From Clostridiales bacterium (GTDB lineage Bacteria > Bacillota > Clostridia > Christensenellales > Aristaeellaceae), in contig SVGM01000008.1 of NCBI GenBank assembly GCA_015056365.1, positions 1 through 64,000 of the forward strand: a DNA stretch of 64,000 bases, in the 5' to 3' direction. This document shows, piece by piece, positions 30,040 through 39,372 of this stretch. Each line of letters starts with the position of its first letter. The first letter of the stretch is position 1. The position numbers were made by a program, and so were the translations under genes. The notes beneath the pieces are model-generated. The model searched no databases. It saw nothing but the letters and a program-made list of their open reading frames with translations, and was not told where the DNA came from.

Positions 30040-31575
30040 ATGAATACACCGATGAAGATGCGTAAATACATGGTCAGCCAAAGATGCGTGGCGCTTTTTC
30101 TGATTCTTCTGTTGATATTTCCTGCTGTGGTAGTTGCTGAGGCACAGGAAACGACCATCTCTTCCCCTGCTTTTCAGTATACTGTCGATTTCCCCTACCT
30201 CCAAAGCGTTGCTCCTGATGCTGTTGCATGGCTGTATCAGCCAAACACCACGATTAATCAGCCAGTTCTCTATTCTGCAGACAGGCGATACTATCTGCGT
30301 CGCTCCTTTGACGGAGACAATAGCCGCAATGGCTCGATTTTTATTACCGAGGAAACCTTTCCGGATCTTTCCGCACCCGTTCTTACGCTCAGGGGCAATA
30401 ACTGTATGGACGACTCTTTTTTCGGCAGCCTGTCAAATTATCGCGAAGTCGAATACTATCAGCAAAATCCAACGCTTTTTCTGGTGACTCCCGAGGGCAC
30501 TTACCAGCTGGATATTTTTGCAGGCTACCGTGGCAGGCACTCTGACAAAGACTCCTGGGTGGTAACCGCAGACGATTTGCTGCTTCCTGAAACGTTGCCA
30601 GCCATTCTTGAAAAGTCTTTTATCACGCCGGATCCTTCTATGCTACCTGAAGAAGGCGACGCATGGGTGATTCTGACCACAGAAGAGTACAACGACAGCG
30701 GTACCCGCTACGTTATCTATACAAGAAAGCGGCCGCTCCCTGTCAGTGATGCGCCTGTGGTCGTCATGAACCAGCTGGAAATGGACTCGCGCCAGACCCA
30801 AAACGGCTATGTTACCATTGAAAATGTCGGTACCTGGATGGTTTATGCACAAAATGATCCTTCCTGGAACCGCCTGACTTTTGAAGTGGAAACTTCCTCC
30901 CGCAAGCGTCCCTTTGGCGACGGCGGCTGCGGCCCCACCTCGGTGGCCATTGCCCTTGCTAATCTGGTGGACAAAGAAGACCTGGTTAAATTGAATGCCT
31001 ATGCTTCCATGCCGCTGGGATACCGTTTTTGCGCCTGCTCCATCAATGATTTCTTTTGCAAAAAGCAGCATGTCCCCTATCGGCTCACTACCGCCGATCA
31101 ATTCCTGCGCTATCTCCCCCTGGCCATCGGAAACTATGCCACCGGAAACAATACCTTCGGTGTGCAGGGTCGGTACGACAGCTACGGCACCAGCATGAGT
31201 TATCTGCAAAGTCTTTGCGAGATTTTTGGTCTTTCCTTCACCCAGGTAAGAGATGAATCCGTCGCCTATGAAATGGTCCAAGACGAGCATACTGTTGCCA
31301 TCGGCTGTGCCAGCGGCTCCGGCAGTCCCTTTACCCGTTCCAGTCATTTTCTGGTGATCGTTCACGTAGATGATGAATATGTCTATGTTTTGGATCCCCT
31401 GCGCAGGGATCAAAAAGACTATGCTGAGCTGGATTTCAGAGAGGTTCTGGAGTTTCTCGCGCCCGGCGTTCTTCGGATCAAAATCGAAGACGCGTTAATC
31501 TGTCAGTTTTCGCCGCTTTATGTCCTGTCTGCCAACAAGGCAGAAGCGCCAGCAACTGAAACGGTTGCGGAATAA
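30040..31575 (+). CDS. Exported protein: inactive class B sortase-like domain fused to a C39-type cysteine peptidase domain
   Basis: N-terminal part follows the sortase B pattern but GH.. is RGNN and STC is TTE; C-terminal FGDGGCGPTSVAIALANL, SSHFLVIVHVDDEYVYVLDPL give a C39-type Cys/His/Asp triad. Confidence 0.8.
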   Translation: MNTPMKMRKYMVSQRCVALFLILLLIFPAVVVAEAQETTISSPAFQYTVDFPYLQSVAPDAVAWLYQPNTTINQPVLYSADRRYYLRRSFDGDNSRNGSIFITEETFPDLSAPVLTLRGNNCMDDSFFGSLSNYREVEYYQQNPTLFLVTPEGTYQLDIFAGYRGRHSDKDSWVVTADDLLLPETLPAILEKSFITPDPSMLPEEGDAWVILTTEEYNDSGTRYVIYTRKRPLPVSDAPVVVMNQLEMDSRQTQNGYVTIENVGTWMVYAQNDPSWNRLTFEVETSSRKRPFGDGGCGPTSVAIALANLVDKEDLVKLNAYASMPLGYRFCACSINDFFCKKQHVPYRLTTADQFLRYLPLAIGNYATGNNTFGVQGRYDSYGTSMSYLQSLCEIFGLSFTQVRDESVAYEMVQDEHTVAIGCASGSGSPFTRSSHFLVIVHVDDEYVYVLDPLRRDQKDYAELDFREVLEFLAPGVLRIKIEDALICQFSPLYVLSANKAEAPATETVAE

Positions 31576-31726
31576 TGCGTATTGAGTTCATGTACGCTTC
31601 GTCCCCAAAAACAAAATGAAAACTCGTGCACAAGCAACCAAAACCCGACTTACCGTAGTAAGCACACCGGTACCACCAGAGACGAGATACCATTCCATTT
31701 ATCGCCGTCCCCTGGGCTGATTCATC

Positions 31727-31761
31727 AAAAATGTCCTGACAGATCATGTCAGGACATTTTT
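31727..31761. terminator. Bidirectional terminator
   Basis: Perfect 15-bp inverted repeat AAAAATGTCCTGACA-GATCA-TGTCAGGACATTTTT. Confidence 0.85.
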
Positions 31762-31778
31762 GAATGAGTGTAAGTCTG

Positions 31779-32531
31779 TTATCCCAGCAATACATCGGTG
31801 ATCAGCATCACACAGAACCCGACCAGCAACGCATAGGTGGCTCCGCGCTCGTTTCCATGGGCATGGGTCTCAGGAATCATCTCATCGCTGACCACATAGA
31901 GCATCGTGCCGCCTGCAAAAGCCAGAGCGAAAGGCAGGATTGCCGAAGCAATACTGACGGCGAAATAGCCGATCAACGTTCCGATCACTTCGATCAATCC
32001 GGTCATCAGAGCACAAATAAAGGTGCGTTTTTTGCTGACGCCGGCTGCGAGCATTGGGCCGATGATGACCATACCCTCCGGGATATTCTGTAGAGCAATG
32101 CCTCCGGCGATCATCAAAGCCTGAGCGGTATTCTCCGAGCCAAAACCAACGCCTGCCGCGATTCCTTCAGGCAGATTATGGATTGCTATGGCCATGACAA
32201 ACAGCAATACCTTATCAATACTGTGATTGCTGTGCGCTTCTCCATCGTGCCCCACCAGTTTGTGCAGATGCGGTACCAGTTTATCAATGAGGTTCAGGCA
32301 CAGTGCACCGGCGAAAATTCCGGGTACGACTACCAGCAGCCCGTTCAAGCCGCTGTACTCAATCGCCGGCAGGATCAACCCAAGCACAGCCGCAGCCAGC
32401 ATAACGCCAGCAGCAAAGGAAAGAACGATATCTGCGAAGCGATGGGAAAACCGTTTGAAAACAAAACCGATGAAAGCGCCTATCACCGTGGCTCCACCAA
32501 CGCCAAGCGCTGTTAACAAGACCATATTCAT
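31779..32531 (-). CDS. ZIP family metal transporter
   Basis: AIAIHNLPEGIAAGVGF and ALQNIPEGMVI metal-binding TM motifs, His-rich loop. Confidence 0.92.
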   Translation of the reverse strand: MNMVLLTALGVGGATVIGAFIGFVFKRFSHRFADIVLSFAAGVMLAAAVLGLILPAIEYSGLNGLLVVVPGIFAGALCLNLIDKLVPHLHKLVGHDGEAHSNHSIDKVLLFVMAIAIHNLPEGIAAGVGFGSENTAQALMIAGGIALQNIPEGMVIIGPMLAAGVSKKRTFICALMTGLIEVIGTLIGYFAVSIASAILPFALAFAGGTMLYVVSDEMIPETHAHGNERGATYALLVGFCVMLITDVLLG

Positions 32532-32609
32532 CGACGAATCCTCCTGTAAATCAAAATCCGGTTCCGCCGTCTGCGCATCAAGCACCTTGGGCGGAACCGG
32601 ACCTTGTTC

Positions 32610-32768
32610 TTATGCGTTCTGGCTGAAATTGTCTTTGCCTACGCCACACAGCGGGCATTCAAAGTCTTCAGGAAGATCCTCAAACTTGGTGCCGGGCGCA
32701 ATGCCGCCTTCAGGATAGCCCAGTTCCTCGTCATATTCCCAACCGCATACGTCGCAAATGTATTTCAT
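32610..32768 (-). CDS. Rubredoxin (52 aa, absent from the ORF track)
   Basis: [52 protein letters not shown] with paired CxxCG motifs; SD-like agaaagaggtg upstream. Confidence 0.95.
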   Translation of the reverse strand: MKYICDVCGWEYDEELGYPEGGIAPGTKFEDLPEDFECPLCGVGKDNFSQNA

Positions 32769-32853
32769 GTAGACACCTCTTTCTGAAGATTTCTTACGTC
32801 TATATCATACCCGCTCCGCAGAGGAGTGAAACAACAAATTGCGATAAATTTTC

Positions 32854-34236
32854 TCATTCAGTCGAAATCTGTATTTCGCGTGCTTCCTGCGCAGCCGCGA
32901 ACCATTGTTTCTGCATTATTAGATAGGCAGCCAACAAAAAGATAACCATCAGCACCCAGGTGGCCGGTTCCGTCACGCATACGCCCACAAACCCCAGCGC
33001 CGGGATCAGCCAATTAGCTGCGAGCAGTTTCATGGCAAGTTCAATGCAACTGGATAAGACCGGTACAACTTTTTGTCCCATGGCCTGCATGGTATTTCTG
33101 AAGCAAAACAAGACACCTAAAACAGGAAACATCGAAAAGTGAATCCTTAAGCTCAGCACAGCATTGTCCAGAACCTCCGCACTGTTAGTGCCCGTGGTGA
33201 ACCGAATCATTCCTTCTCCGAAGAGAAAAACTGCCGCCGCAGAGAACACACACCAGACGAGCTGCATTCCCATCACCATACGGATGGCAGGCCGAATCCG
33301 CTCCGTCTTGCCGGCGCCCCAGTTCTGCCCCACAAAGGTCATATTGGCGACCGACAGGCTGATCACCGGCTGAAGCGCCATCATCAGGATACGGCGGGCG
33401 GCAGAATGAGCAGCGATCAGGGTCTCGCCCAGCAGATTGGCCGTACGCTGAAAGATCACCGTGCCAAGCTCCACAACACAGGATGTAAGCGCCATGGCAA
33501 AGCCAGTCGTGAACAAGCTGGTAAGTATATTTCCTGAAACGCGAAAATCCGACCCTTTGGGCAAATACTCCCGGTACCGTTTCCATACATAGATGCCGCT
33601 CAGCAACGCTGCAACCAGCTGTGCCAATACCGTTGCGATGGCTGCCCCGGCAATGCCTGTATCCAATCCCCATACCAGCAGAAAATCCAATACCACATTC
33701 AATACGCTGGCTAAAATCAAGAACAAAAGCGGAGTACGGCTGTTACCTACTGCCCTCAGAATAGCAGCGAACATGTTGTAGGCAATCGTAACAGGGATGC
33801 CGGCACAAATTGCAGCGATGTACGCATAGGACTGATCAAAAACATGTACAGGGGTATTCATAAAGCGCAGTAGAGGCTTAAGGAAAACCAGAGAAAAAAC
33901 TGTCAGCATTAAGCCTACCAGCGTATTCAGCTCCATCATGCCGGCCACTGCCTGCCGCATTTCCCGGAGCTGCTGTGCGCCAAAGCGCTGCGTTACAATG
34001 ATGCCGTAGCCATTGTTCAGATCACAGGCAAAATGGATGATCAGCGAATAGAGAGAGACCGTCGCGCCAATGGCTGCGATGGCCTGATCTCCCAAGCGGT
34101 AACCCACCACCATGGTGTCCACCAGATTGTATAGTTGTTGAAATAAATTGCCAATCAGTAGAGGAACCGCAAAACCAACGATCAATCGAAGGGGCGACCC
34201 CTTCGTCATATCGCGCACATATGCAGCATGCTTCAT
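32854..34236 (-). CDS. MATE family efflux transporter
   Basis: 12-TM MATE pattern, GSPLRLIVGFAVPLLIGNLFQQLYNLVDTMVVG. Confidence 0.93.
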   Translation of the reverse strand: MKHAAYVRDMTKGSPLRLIVGFAVPLLIGNLFQQLYNLVDTMVVGYRLGDQAIAAIGATVSLYSLIIHFACDLNNGYGIIVTQRFGAQQLREMRQAVAGMMELNTLVGLMLTVFSLVFLKPLLRFMNTPVHVFDQSYAYIAAICAGIPVTIAYNMFAAILRAVGNSRTPLLFLILASVLNVVLDFLLVWGLDTGIAGAAIATVLAQLVAALLSGIYVWKRYREYLPKGSDFRVSGNILTSLFTTGFAMALTSCVVELGTVIFQRTANLLGETLIAAHSAARRILMMALQPVISLSVANMTFVGQNWGAGKTERIRPAIRMVMGMQLVWCVFSAAAVFLFGEGMIRFTTGTNSAEVLDNAVLSLRIHFSMFPVLGVLFCFRNTMQAMGQKVVPVLSSCIELAMKLLAANWLIPALGFVGVCVTEPATWVLMVIFLLAAYLIMQKQWFAAAQEAREIQISTE

Positions 34237-34276
34237 CTTCTTTATTCCCTAACCTGCCGGATACAACGGCCGCCCA

Positions 34277-35005
34277 TTACAGATCAAACTCAACCCGTAC
34301 CACGCGGCCAAGGAAGTTGACATCCGGCATGGCGCAGGTTTCGGCGTTGTATTCCCGGTCGTAGTTCTGCAAAAGAACGGTCACGCCGTCCAATTTTTTT
34401 ACCTTGCGCAGGCTCCGGTGTCCCTTCTGCTCCACCAGCATCACTGCGCCGTCAACAGGGCTGGCAGCGGGCACCACCAGGCAAATGTCATCCCGGAGGA
34501 TCCGGAAGCCACGCATGCTGTCGTCGGGGGCAGAGAAATAGAAGACCTTGTCAGGCGCTGCTCCCTCGATGCGGCCATCCATAATAGGTAGCAGACGATG
34601 ACCGATCTCCTTCAGCACGGCATTATACACGGGGACGCGCTTAAGCACGCTGGTAAGTGCCTCCAGCCATACGCCGCCGGTAACCTGCTTTTCTTCCGTA
34701 GAACTGTACACAGTCTCGCTGTCCAAATGGCGTTCTTTTTTTGCTACAGGCTTAGGCGTGGAAGTAACCGTGGTCTGCAGATCAACGGTAGCGGCGATAT
34801 CATCCAGGGAGAAACCAGCCTCGTTTTGTTCCTTAAGTCCCATTTTCTTGAGGATGCGGCGCGCCTGATCGTCAGCGATGATCCGCTTTCCTTCCTCAAC
34901 ATCCTTCAGATATCCTTCACTGACGCCACCCAGCTTTGCCACCTGCTTCAGACTCATTTTTCGGGCAAGACGCTCTGTGCGCAGCAAATCTCCCAATCGG
35001 CTCAT
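34277..35005 (-). CDS. HTH (Xre) transcriptional regulator with S24/LexA-like C-terminal domain
   Basis: LGDLLRTERLARKMSLKQVAKLGGVSEGYLKDVEEGKR; FYFSAPDDSMRGFRILRDDICLVVPAASPVDGAVMLV. Confidence 0.8.
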   Translation of the reverse strand: MSRLGDLLRTERLARKMSLKQVAKLGGVSEGYLKDVEEGKRIIADDQARRILKKMGLKEQNEAGFSLDDIAATVDLQTTVTSTPKPVAKKERHLDSETVYSSTEEKQVTGGVWLEALTSVLKRVPVYNAVLKEIGHRLLPIMDGRIEGAAPDKVFYFSAPDDSMRGFRILRDDICLVVPAASPVDGAVMLVEQKGHRSLRKVKKLDGVTVLLQNYDREYNAETCAMPDVNFLGRVVRVEFDL

Positions 35006-35055
35006 ATCGATCTTTCTCCTTCATTCACATTTTGATCTGTTCCTGTTGCGTCGGC

Positions 35056-35625
35056 TCAGTCAGAAAGGGCCTGTACACGTCGGATCAGCTTTCGGTAGAT
35101 CCGATCCACCATCCAGGGCTCAGTGGGCCTGGTCAGGGCTTCCTCTGTGGTAAACCAGCGAACACCGTTGTTTTCATCCTGATTGACCGTCAAGGCTTCG
35201 GTATCATCTGCTTCGAGCAGATAGGTCAGGTTCAGATGAAGATGACAGGGCACATATGTGCCGCGCTTTTCATGCCCCATCACGTACAGACACTCCAGCG
35301 AGAAAATTTCACTCGGATTGACCGACACGGCATGCACGCCGGTTTCCTCATTGGCTTCACGGATGGCCACAGTTTCCAAGTCGCTTTCGCCGTCCGCGTG
35401 CCCGCCGGTCCAGCTCCAGGAATCGTACACCTTGTGATAGCACAGAAGCACTTTGTCCCGCTTTTGGTTGACGATCCATCCGGACGCGCTGAAATGAGCT
35501 GCCAGATTCGTACGATCAAGGCAATCAGGATTCCTCTCCATAAAGGTAAGGATCATCTGCTTATCTACAGTTTCCTGTTCATTTTGCGGAACATAAGCTT
35601 CAATCCGTGCTTTCAAGTTTTCCAT
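35056..35625 (-). CDS. NUDIX hydrolase
   Basis: GGHADGESDLETVAIREANEETGV Nudix box. Confidence 0.92.
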   Translation of the reverse strand: MENLKARIEAYVPQNEQETVDKQMILTFMERNPDCLDRTNLAAHFSASGWIVNQKRDKVLLCYHKVYDSWSWTGGHADGESDLETVAIREANEETGVHAVSVNPSEIFSLECLYVMGHEKRGTYVPCHLHLNLTYLLEADDTEALTVNQDENNGVRWFTTEEALTRPTEPWMVDRIYRKLIRRVQALSD

Positions 35626-35881
35626 GTCAGGTGCACTCCTTGCGTATTCCTGTAATCACCAGTGCAGTATACCACACAGGCACGTATTCTTCAATGAAAT
35701 TGCTTAAGTGCTGCCTCTTTAAGCAATGACACGCAGTGCAATTGAAAACCGTGCTGCTTAGCTCTTGTTTTTCCCCTCGAATTGACAAAAAAGAAACAAA
35801 ATTTTTGCAACCAAGGCAAAAACGCTTTTTACTTAGGGAAAAGTATGCTATACTAAACTTGTATGTGCCCACATCACAACT

Positions 35882-36598
35882 ATGTTGGCAAGGAGGATAC
35901 GATCGATGCAATATTCAAGAGAAGTCGAAGAAATGGTATGCGTGAAGAAAGGCCCCAACCATGGCCCCGCTCCCATCCCCGAAGAGGGCAAGTGGGTTCA
36001 GAGCCGCGAGATTAAGGATATCAGCGGTTTCACCCATGGTGTAGGCTGGTGCGCTCCCCAGCAGGGTGCCTGCAAGCTGAGCCTGAACGTTAAGGAAGGC
36101 ATCATTCAGGAAGCGCTGGTTGAGACCCTGGGCTGCAGCGGCATGACCCACTCTGCTGCCATGGCCGCCGAGATTCTGCCCGGCAAGACCATCCTGGAAG
36201 CCCTGAACACTGACCTGGTTTGCGACGCTATCAATACCGCCATGCGCGAGCTGTTCCTGCAGATCGTCTACGGCCGCACCCAGAGCGCCTTCAGCGAAGA
36301 CGGTCTGAGCATTGGCGCCGGTCTGGAAGACCTGGGCAAGGGCCTGCGCAGCCAGATTGGTACCATGTACGGCACCCTGAAAAAGGGCGTTCGTTATCTG
36401 GAGATGGCCGAAGGTTACGTGCTGAAGCTGGGTCTGGATAAGGATCACGAAGTCATCGGCTACCAGTTCGTGCACCTGGGCAAGATGATGGATGCCATCA
36501 AGAAGGGCATGGATCCCAAGGAAGCTTACGAGAAGAACATTGGCTCCTATGGCCGCTTCAACGAGGCTGTGGAGTACATCGACCCGCGTCATCAGTGA
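35882..36598 (+). CDS. Iron-sulfur cluster assembly scaffold-like protein (NifU-like), partner of GGGtGRT protein
   Basis: HGVGWCAPQQGACKLSLNV...LGCSGMTHSAAMAAEIL; directly upstream of the GGGtGRT gene. Confidence 0.82.
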   Translation: MLARRIRSMQYSREVEEMVCVKKGPNHGPAPIPEEGKWVQSREIKDISGFTHGVGWCAPQQGACKLSLNVKEGIIQEALVETLGCSGMTHSAAMAAEILPGKTILEALNTDLVCDAINTAMRELFLQIVYGRTQSAFSEDGLSIGAGLEDLGKGLRSQIGTMYGTLKKGVRYLEMAEGYVLKLGLDKDHEVIGYQFVHLGKMMDAIKKGMDPKEAYEKNIGSYGRFNEAVEYIDPRHQ

Positions 36599-36625
36599 TC
36601 TGAATTTGATAAGAGGTGAGTAGAA

Positions 36626-37624
36626 ATGGCTACTTTTGAAGGATACGATAGAAGAATTAATAAGATCGAAGGCGTCCTCAAGGAGTACGGCTTCACTGAT
36701 CTGGATCAGATGGCGCAGTACGTGAAGGATCAGGGCGTGGATGTTGACGCGATCGTTCGCGGCACCCAGCCCATCGCTTTCGAAAACGCCGTTTGGGCTT
36801 ACACCCTGGGCGCTGCCATCGCTTTCAAGAAGGGCTGCAAGACTGCTGCCGAAGCCGCTGAAGCCATCGGCGTTGGCCTGCAGGCTTTCTGCATCCCTGG
36901 TTCCGTCGCTGACCAGCGCGCTGTTGGTCTGGGCCACGGCAACCTGGCTGCCATGCTGCTGCGTGACGAAACCAAGTGCTTCGCTTTCCTGGCTGGCCAC
37001 GAGAGCTTTGCTGCCGCTGAAGGCGCTATCGGCATTGCCCGTACCGCTAACAAGGTTCGCAAGGAGCCCCTGCGCGTCATCCTGAACGGCCTTGGCAAGG
37101 ACGCTGCTTACATCATCAGCCGCATCAACGGTTTCACCTATGTGCAGACCAAGATGGACTACTACACTGGCGACGTGAAGATCGTCAACGAGACCGCTTA
37201 CTCCGACGGCGAGAAGTCCAAGGTCCGTTGCTACGGCGCTGACGACGTTACCGAGGGCGTTGCTATCATGCGCATGGAGAACGTGGACGTTTCCATCACC
37301 GGTAACTCCACCAACCCCACCCGCTTCCAGCATCCCGTTGCCGGCACCTACAAGAAGTGGGCTATCGAGAACGGCAAGAAGTACTTCTCCGTCGCTTCCG
37401 GCGGCGGCACCGGCCGTACCCTGCATCCCGACAACATGGCCGCTGGTCCCGCCAGCTACGGCATGACCGATACCATGGGCCGTATGCACTCTGACGCTCA
37501 GTTCGCCGGTTCCTCCTCCGTGCCTGCTCACGTTGAGATGATGGGCCTCATCGGCATGGGCAACAACCCCATGGTTGGCGCTACCGTCGCCGTGGCCGTT
37601 GCCATCGAAGAAGTGCAGAAGTAA
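36626..37624 (+). CDS. GGGtGRT family protein (function unknown)
   Basis: Contains YFSVASGGGTGRTLHPDNMA, the family-naming motif; SD gaggtg. Confidence 0.88.
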   Translation: MATFEGYDRRINKIEGVLKEYGFTDLDQMAQYVKDQGVDVDAIVRGTQPIAFENAVWAYTLGAAIAFKKGCKTAAEAAEAIGVGLQAFCIPGSVADQRAVGLGHGNLAAMLLRDETKCFAFLAGHESFAAAEGAIGIARTANKVRKEPLRVILNGLGKDAAYIISRINGFTYVQTKMDYYTGDVKIVNETAYSDGEKSKVRCYGADDVTEGVAIMRMENVDVSITGNSTNPTRFQHPVAGTYKKWAIENGKKYFSVASGGGTGRTLHPDNMAAGPASYGMTDTMGRMHSDAQFAGSSSVPAHVEMMGLIGMGNNPMVGATVAVAVAIEEVQK

Positions 37625-37762
37625 TTTCCACTTTGTTTTCCAAGGAGCTTGTTCTTTTGGACAGGCTCCTTTTTTGTGCGCAGCAAAACGCAGGCCGCCG
37701 GATACTTCCGTCGGCCTGCGCAACTTGCCGGATATATCTTTCGTTCTCAAAAAACTTACTGA

Positions 37763-39361
37763 TCAGCGAGTAAACTGAGACATGAACAGCCATGCATGCT
37801 CGCAAGTATGTTCGCGGCAATCATGCCCCTGACCGCTGACGCTGGTAAAGACCGTACGAACAACGCCGTCTTCGCTTTCAAAGTAATGTAGGGTCAATAC
37901 GCTGCCGCGGCTGGGATCGTCGATCTTTTCCACCCGATCCCCACTGATGCCCCAGATGGGATCAGGCCATGTCTCGCGCTCATCATACGTTACGTTATAG
38001 GGCGTTTTCAGCCGGTTGACTTCAAACACGTACCGCATTCTGTCCCAGCACTTCTCAGCCTGGAAGGGCAACTCCGGCAGAGGGGTGATCTCGCCGCCGG
38101 AATAAAACAGCGGAACGGGGGTGTTCCGATTGATCTCCGTAGGCGCGGGTTTACCGTAGATGTTCAGCCCCACTTCGAAGGTAGCGTCCATGGGAGCAAG
38201 GGCAGCGAACACTTGCGGGTATTCCTGATACAGATCCCAGGATTTGCAGCCGCCCATGGAGAAACCGCTGGCATAGATCCGATGCTCATCAATGGGATAC
38301 TTTACTTTCAGCTTCTCGATAAACTCGATCATTTCCGTTGCCGTGCTGTTGAGATGATTCTCGACAGCCACCAGCAGAAAATCATGCCGATGGGCAACGC
38401 GATACCAGCCGGAAACATGGGCGATATGATAGGAAGAGTCACCGCCGCCGTGGAACGCCAGTACCAGTGGAACCTTCCCCTTTTCTAGAAGACCTTTGTT
38501 GTAGTAGGCAAGATAGCCAATTTTGTGTTCCTCGGTTCCCTGGTCATCGCCCAGGTTATCGGCTGAGGTATGAACCACTTCATAGCCGGTCTCCTCGATG
38601 ATTCCCAGCTCTGCCATGTTGAGTTCCACCTCAAGGGCGCCACACCAGCGCTTGTAACGACATACAAACTGTGCAAACGCTTCCTGCACATCTGATTTTT
38701 CTTTCACCAGCACATGATCACAGGCAGCTTGCAGGGCTTCGTTGATCGCCTCCGAATTGCCGACAGAGACCACCGGGATATCTCTGCGTTCAGGCGCTGG
38801 AATCACCGAGAGATTTTCCAGGGTGACCACAGCGGGCGTGATCTCGCCCGGTCCCCAGAGATAAAGGCCTTCAATTGTTTTCAGATAGTGCTTGGCAATA
38901 AAATCCGCGGACTTACCGCAGCCGTACAGATAAGAGCGGAAGATGGCGCCGCGGATGAAGCAATCACCCCACTGGCCAGTAAAACGATCCCTGCTGGTCA
39001 CTACGCCGTCACGGAAGTACTGATGGATCCTTGATTCCGCGATCAGATCCACAAACAGATCCTGCGGAGCCGCTTCCCAGCCGCCTTCGCACACAGGCGA
39101 CACAAAGACCACGCTGGTGGAGTATTCTTTCGCAATCTGGGTAAAACCCCTTTGGTCCGCGAACGCCACAGCCTCATCGTTGGTCATTTCGTTTTCTTCG
39201 AAAATGAGCAGATAGGGAGCTTTAAAGCCGAAATTGACGATCTCTGCCATCGGATCCCCCTGAGGCACATACACCTTCACCTTGAAGTTCTCAAACGTCT
39301 CGCTCCAAAATTTCGCCCCGTTCGCCAGCGTGATAATGGCGGGCATTTTTTTCATTCCCAT
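37763..39361 (-). CDS. Alpha/beta hydrolase (esterase/PHB depolymerase-like) with N-terminal extension
   Basis: VPLVLAFHGGGDSSYHI, RIYASGFSMGGCKSWDL (GxSxGG nucleophile elbow). Confidence 0.8.
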   Translation of the reverse strand: MGMKKMPAIITLANGAKFWSETFENFKVKVYVPQGDPMAEIVNFGFKAPYLLIFEENEMTNDEAVAFADQRGFTQIAKEYSTSVVFVSPVCEGGWEAAPQDLFVDLIAESRIHQYFRDGVVTSRDRFTGQWGDCFIRGAIFRSYLYGCGKSADFIAKHYLKTIEGLYLWGPGEITPAVVTLENLSVIPAPERRDIPVVSVGNSEAINEALQAACDHVLVKEKSDVQEAFAQFVCRYKRWCGALEVELNMAELGIIEETGYEVVHTSADNLGDDQGTEEHKIGYLAYYNKGLLEKGKVPLVLAFHGGGDSSYHIAHVSGWYRVAHRHDFLLVAVENHLNSTATEMIEFIEKLKVKYPIDEHRIYASGFSMGGCKSWDLYQEYPQVFAALAPMDATFEVGLNIYGKPAPTEINRNTPVPLFYSGGEITPLPELPFQAEKCWDRMRYVFEVNRLKTPYNVTYDERETWPDPIWGISGDRVEKIDDPSRGSVLTLHYFESEDGVVRTVFTSVSGQGHDCREHTCEHAWLFMSQFTR

Positions 39362-39372
39362 TACTCTCTCCC

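Noticed and set aside
35915-37750. 611-aa minus-strand ORF opposite the NifU-like/GGGtGRT pair
   Set aside because: Runs antisense through two recognisable genes and the gap between them; composition typical of antisense of strongly codon-biased genes.
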